From NCBI GenBank assembly GCA_028289585.1, contig JANQPI010000042.1, forward strand, positions 186,001 through 250,000: a stretch of DNA of 64,000 nt. The letters are read 5' to 3'. Numbering within the stretch: the first letter of the stretch is position 1; each line of letters starts with the position of its first letter. A program made the translations under genes and the position numbers. Below the pieces are notes generated by a model. That model ran no database searches. It saw only the letters and a list, made by a program, of their open reading frames with translations, and was not told the origin of the DNA. The DNA is from Candidatus Zixiibacteriota bacterium. Its GTDB lineage: Bacteria; Zixibacteria; MSB-5A5; GN15; FEB-12. Below are positions 62,503-64,000 of the stretch, piece by piece.

Positions 62503-63367
62503 TCTGAACCAGTTCACGGAGCTTTTCGAGCTCCTCCTTTATAGCGATGACTTCAGACGAGATCGCGTATTCGGCAGACTTCGAACCGATCGTGTTCGCT
62601 TCGCGATTCAGCTCCTGGAGCAGGAAGTTGAGACGCCGACCGACGGCGTCCTTTGACTTCAACGTCGACTTGAACTGCTTGAGGTGGGACTCAAATCGCA
62701 CCATCTCCTCAGTGATATCGCAGCGATCAGCAATGAGTGCGACCTCTTCTTCGAGGCGAAGGGTATCGGGTGCCGGAGCCGACATCAGGTCGGCAATCTT
62801 CTCGCGCAAACGATCTCGGTAGGCAGGGACGGCATCTTTGGACGCCAGTTCAATACGGCTCAGCATCGTCTTGAGAGTTTCCAAGCGCGCCGACATATCC
62901 GTGGCCATCGCCTCTCCCTCCGCCTTACGCATCGTCTGTAGTTCCTTGAGAGCGGACATAACTGCCGACTTGGCGGCGGCCCAGAGCTTCTCATTGTCGA
63001 GGATCGCGGGAGATGAATCGACGATGTCCGGGAGGTGCAGGATATCGGCGACCGTTAACTCGCCGGCAAGCCCGGACTCTTTCTGCAATCGGCGGAGTTG
63101 CTTGAGGTATGTCGCCACCGCGGCCTCGTTGATCTGCCAGCGACCGGGAAGGGAATCGGCCAGCTCGAAGGCTACCTGCAGGGTTACCTTGCCGCGCGCC
63201 AGCTTGTCCGAGAGAAGAGCCCGAATCGGGGGCTCGAAGCTGCTTAGCAGACGGGGTAAGCGAACCGATAGCTCGAGGAAGCGGTTGTTGACGGACGCGA
63301 TTTCGACCGCGATCCGACCGATCGGACGGGTCACTTCAGCGCGCCCAAATCCGGTCATTGAGTTCAT
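62492..63367 (-). CDS. yicC: YicC-family stress-induced endoribonuclease
   Basis: About 291 residues, starting with the family hallmark MNSMTGFGRAEV and ending in the conserved helix SAEYAISSEVIAIKEELEKLRELVQNVE. YicC proteins form hexameric endoribonucleases linked to RNA turnover. The frame is open to 63436 but the hallmark sets the start at ATG 63367 (or 63358). It is coupled to gmk, as in many bacteria. Confidence 0.92.
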   Translation of the reverse strand: MNSMTGFGRAEVTRPIGRIAVEIASVNNRFLELSVRLPRLLSSFEPPIRALLSDKLARGKVTLQVAFELADSLPGRWQINEAAVATYLKQLRRLQKESGLAGELTVADILHLPDIVDSSPAILDNEKLWAAAKSAVMSALKELQTMRKAEGEAMATDMSARLETLKTMLSRIELASKDAVPAYRDRLREKIADLMSAPAPDTLRLEEEVALIADRCDITEEMVRFESHLKQFKSTLKSKDAVGRRLNFLLQELNREANTIGSKSAEYAISSEVIAIKEELEKLRELVQNVE

Positions 63368-63459
63368 ACGGTTAGGCCTCGAAAAGCAAGGCGGCAAGTA
63401 GCGTAGCAGCAGACGAACTGTCAACCACTTTGCCAAGAGAGCTGACGCGAGAGGCAGGG

Positions 63460-64000
63460 TTAGTGGTCAGATGAGCCGAGACCGCAGGGCCAGACGAGCC
63501 GAGCCCTGACTGAGCTGCCCGTGCGGTCAATCTTGAGGCTCGCCCCCCAGACCGCGGCCAGGTCGACAGTGATCTGATCGAGCAGTGAATCACCGTCATC
63601 AAACGCTGACTTAGTGACTGCCCGGGTCGTTTCGATCGCGAGACTTGACGCCTTCGGATGCACTGTCAGCACCAGCTCGGAATCGTCTGGCCGCTTACCT
63701 CGCGAGATAGATGCGAGCATCTCGGCAACGCAGAAGCGAAACGGCCGAAGCAGGAGCGACGTGACCAGTTCACGCGGACCGTCGATTCGCCAGCGTCCCG
63801 CGGCCGCCGCCGTCAGCGAATCGAGTTGCGGCATGACGTCAACCTCCGCAGCCGGTTCGGACAGGGATACATCCGCAGCGCGAGCCTGCAGATCAGCAAC
63901 CGATTCGGTTTGGGCAGCCCATCGAGAGGTCGCTGATAGATCCTGGCCGCCCACTGCGAGATCAACCGCCGCTCGCAGCCGATCCGTCGACAACCGAAGC
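63460..64000 (-). CDS. Partial protein with a degenerate histidine-kinase-like ATPase fold
   Basis: The visible part of about 180 residues is open to the right edge with no convincing start (only a TTG at 63993), so the N-terminus lies outside the window. The pattern RELVTSLLLRPFRFCVAEMLASI, then ELVLTVHPKASSLAIET, then SLLDQITVDLAAVWGASLKI and a final ARLVWP resembles the helix-strand order of an HATPase_c domain, without the N-box asparagine or glycine boxes. The protein is probably a regulatory or pseudo-kinase relative. This reading is an inference from spacing and hydrophobicity. Confidence 0.5.
   Translation of the reverse strand, partial: LRLSTDRLRAAVDLAVGGQDLSATSRWAAQTESVADLQARAADVSLSEPAAEVDVMPQLDSLTAAAAGRWRIDGPRELVTSLLLRPFRFCVAEMLASISRGKRPDDSELVLTVHPKASSLAIETTRAVTKSAFDDGDSLLDQITVDLAAVWGASLKIDRTGSSVRARLVWPCGLGSSDH

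Noticed and set aside
1-64000. CRISPR arrays, insertion sequences and prophage genes
   Set aside because: No direct-repeat array, transposase or phage structural gene was seen on either strand.

Overview
The window comes from a bacterial chromosome, most probably a member of the FCB superphylum (Fibrobacterota-Chlorobiota-Bacteroidota and related candidate phyla such as Zixibacteria, KSB1 or Latescibacteria). The evidence is a type IX secretion (T9SS) set (PorU-like C25 protease, PorV-like barrel, cargo with a C-terminal sorting domain), a Bacteroidota-style moxR-DUF58-bat locus, a fused di-haem SdhC, and an archaeal-like UbiA prenyltransferase. The phylum is an inference; there is no rRNA. 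No tRNA, CRISPR array, insertion sequence or prophage was seen. Nearly all genes lie on the minus strand; the exceptions are sdhCAB, rpsT, one LiaF-like gene and a candidate small RNA.

Layout. 1-6386: bat/aerotolerance-type operon, reading leftward: UbiA, BatD-like, MoxR, DUF58, second BatD-like, BatA, BatB (cut by the window edge). 6431-23926: a unidirectional 17.5-kb envelope/secretion block driven from a good promoter at 24061-24089. It encodes a PorU-like sortase, a PorV-like barrel interrupted by a propeller, an M6-type metalloprotease carrying a T9SS sorting domain, two DUF5683-like proteins, an NHL-repeat lipoprotein, a large SprA-like beta protein and an Omp85 protein. 24255-28780: tryptophanase, a coupled lipoprotein, a Rhizobium-type asparaginase and two small secreted proteins. 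29036-32464: succinate dehydrogenase sdhCAB with its own promoter and terminator. 32561-37039: a tiny membrane protein, threonine aldolase, a candidate structured RNA, a cold-shock protein, a CTP-type lipid kinase and a parvulin lipoprotein.

37090-48391: type IV pilus and polarity region: PilS-like kinase, PilC, PilT and PilB, then an MglA GTPase surrounded by four Roadblock/LC7 proteins (two plain, one TPR-fused, one membrane-fused) and a PATAN/DUF4388 protein. 48498-52640: ComEC, MurJ and divergent rpsT. 52764-56413: small orphan genes, argF and a LiaF-like membrane protein. 56422-64000: the housekeeping string yicC-gmk-rpoZ-topA-xerC-hslV-hslU, with a partial kinase-like gene at the right edge.

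How the genes fit together. PorU and PorV are the attachment module of a T9SS, and the adjacent protease is a plausible cargo; the SprA-like and Omp85 proteins at the far end of the same block may be its translocon or assembly partners. PilB/T/C with MglA and Roadblock proteins suggests spatially controlled twitching motility, and ComEC next door suggests DNA uptake through the same pili. Tryptophanase, asparaginase and threonine aldolase together with SdhCAB suggest amino-acid catabolism feeding respiration.
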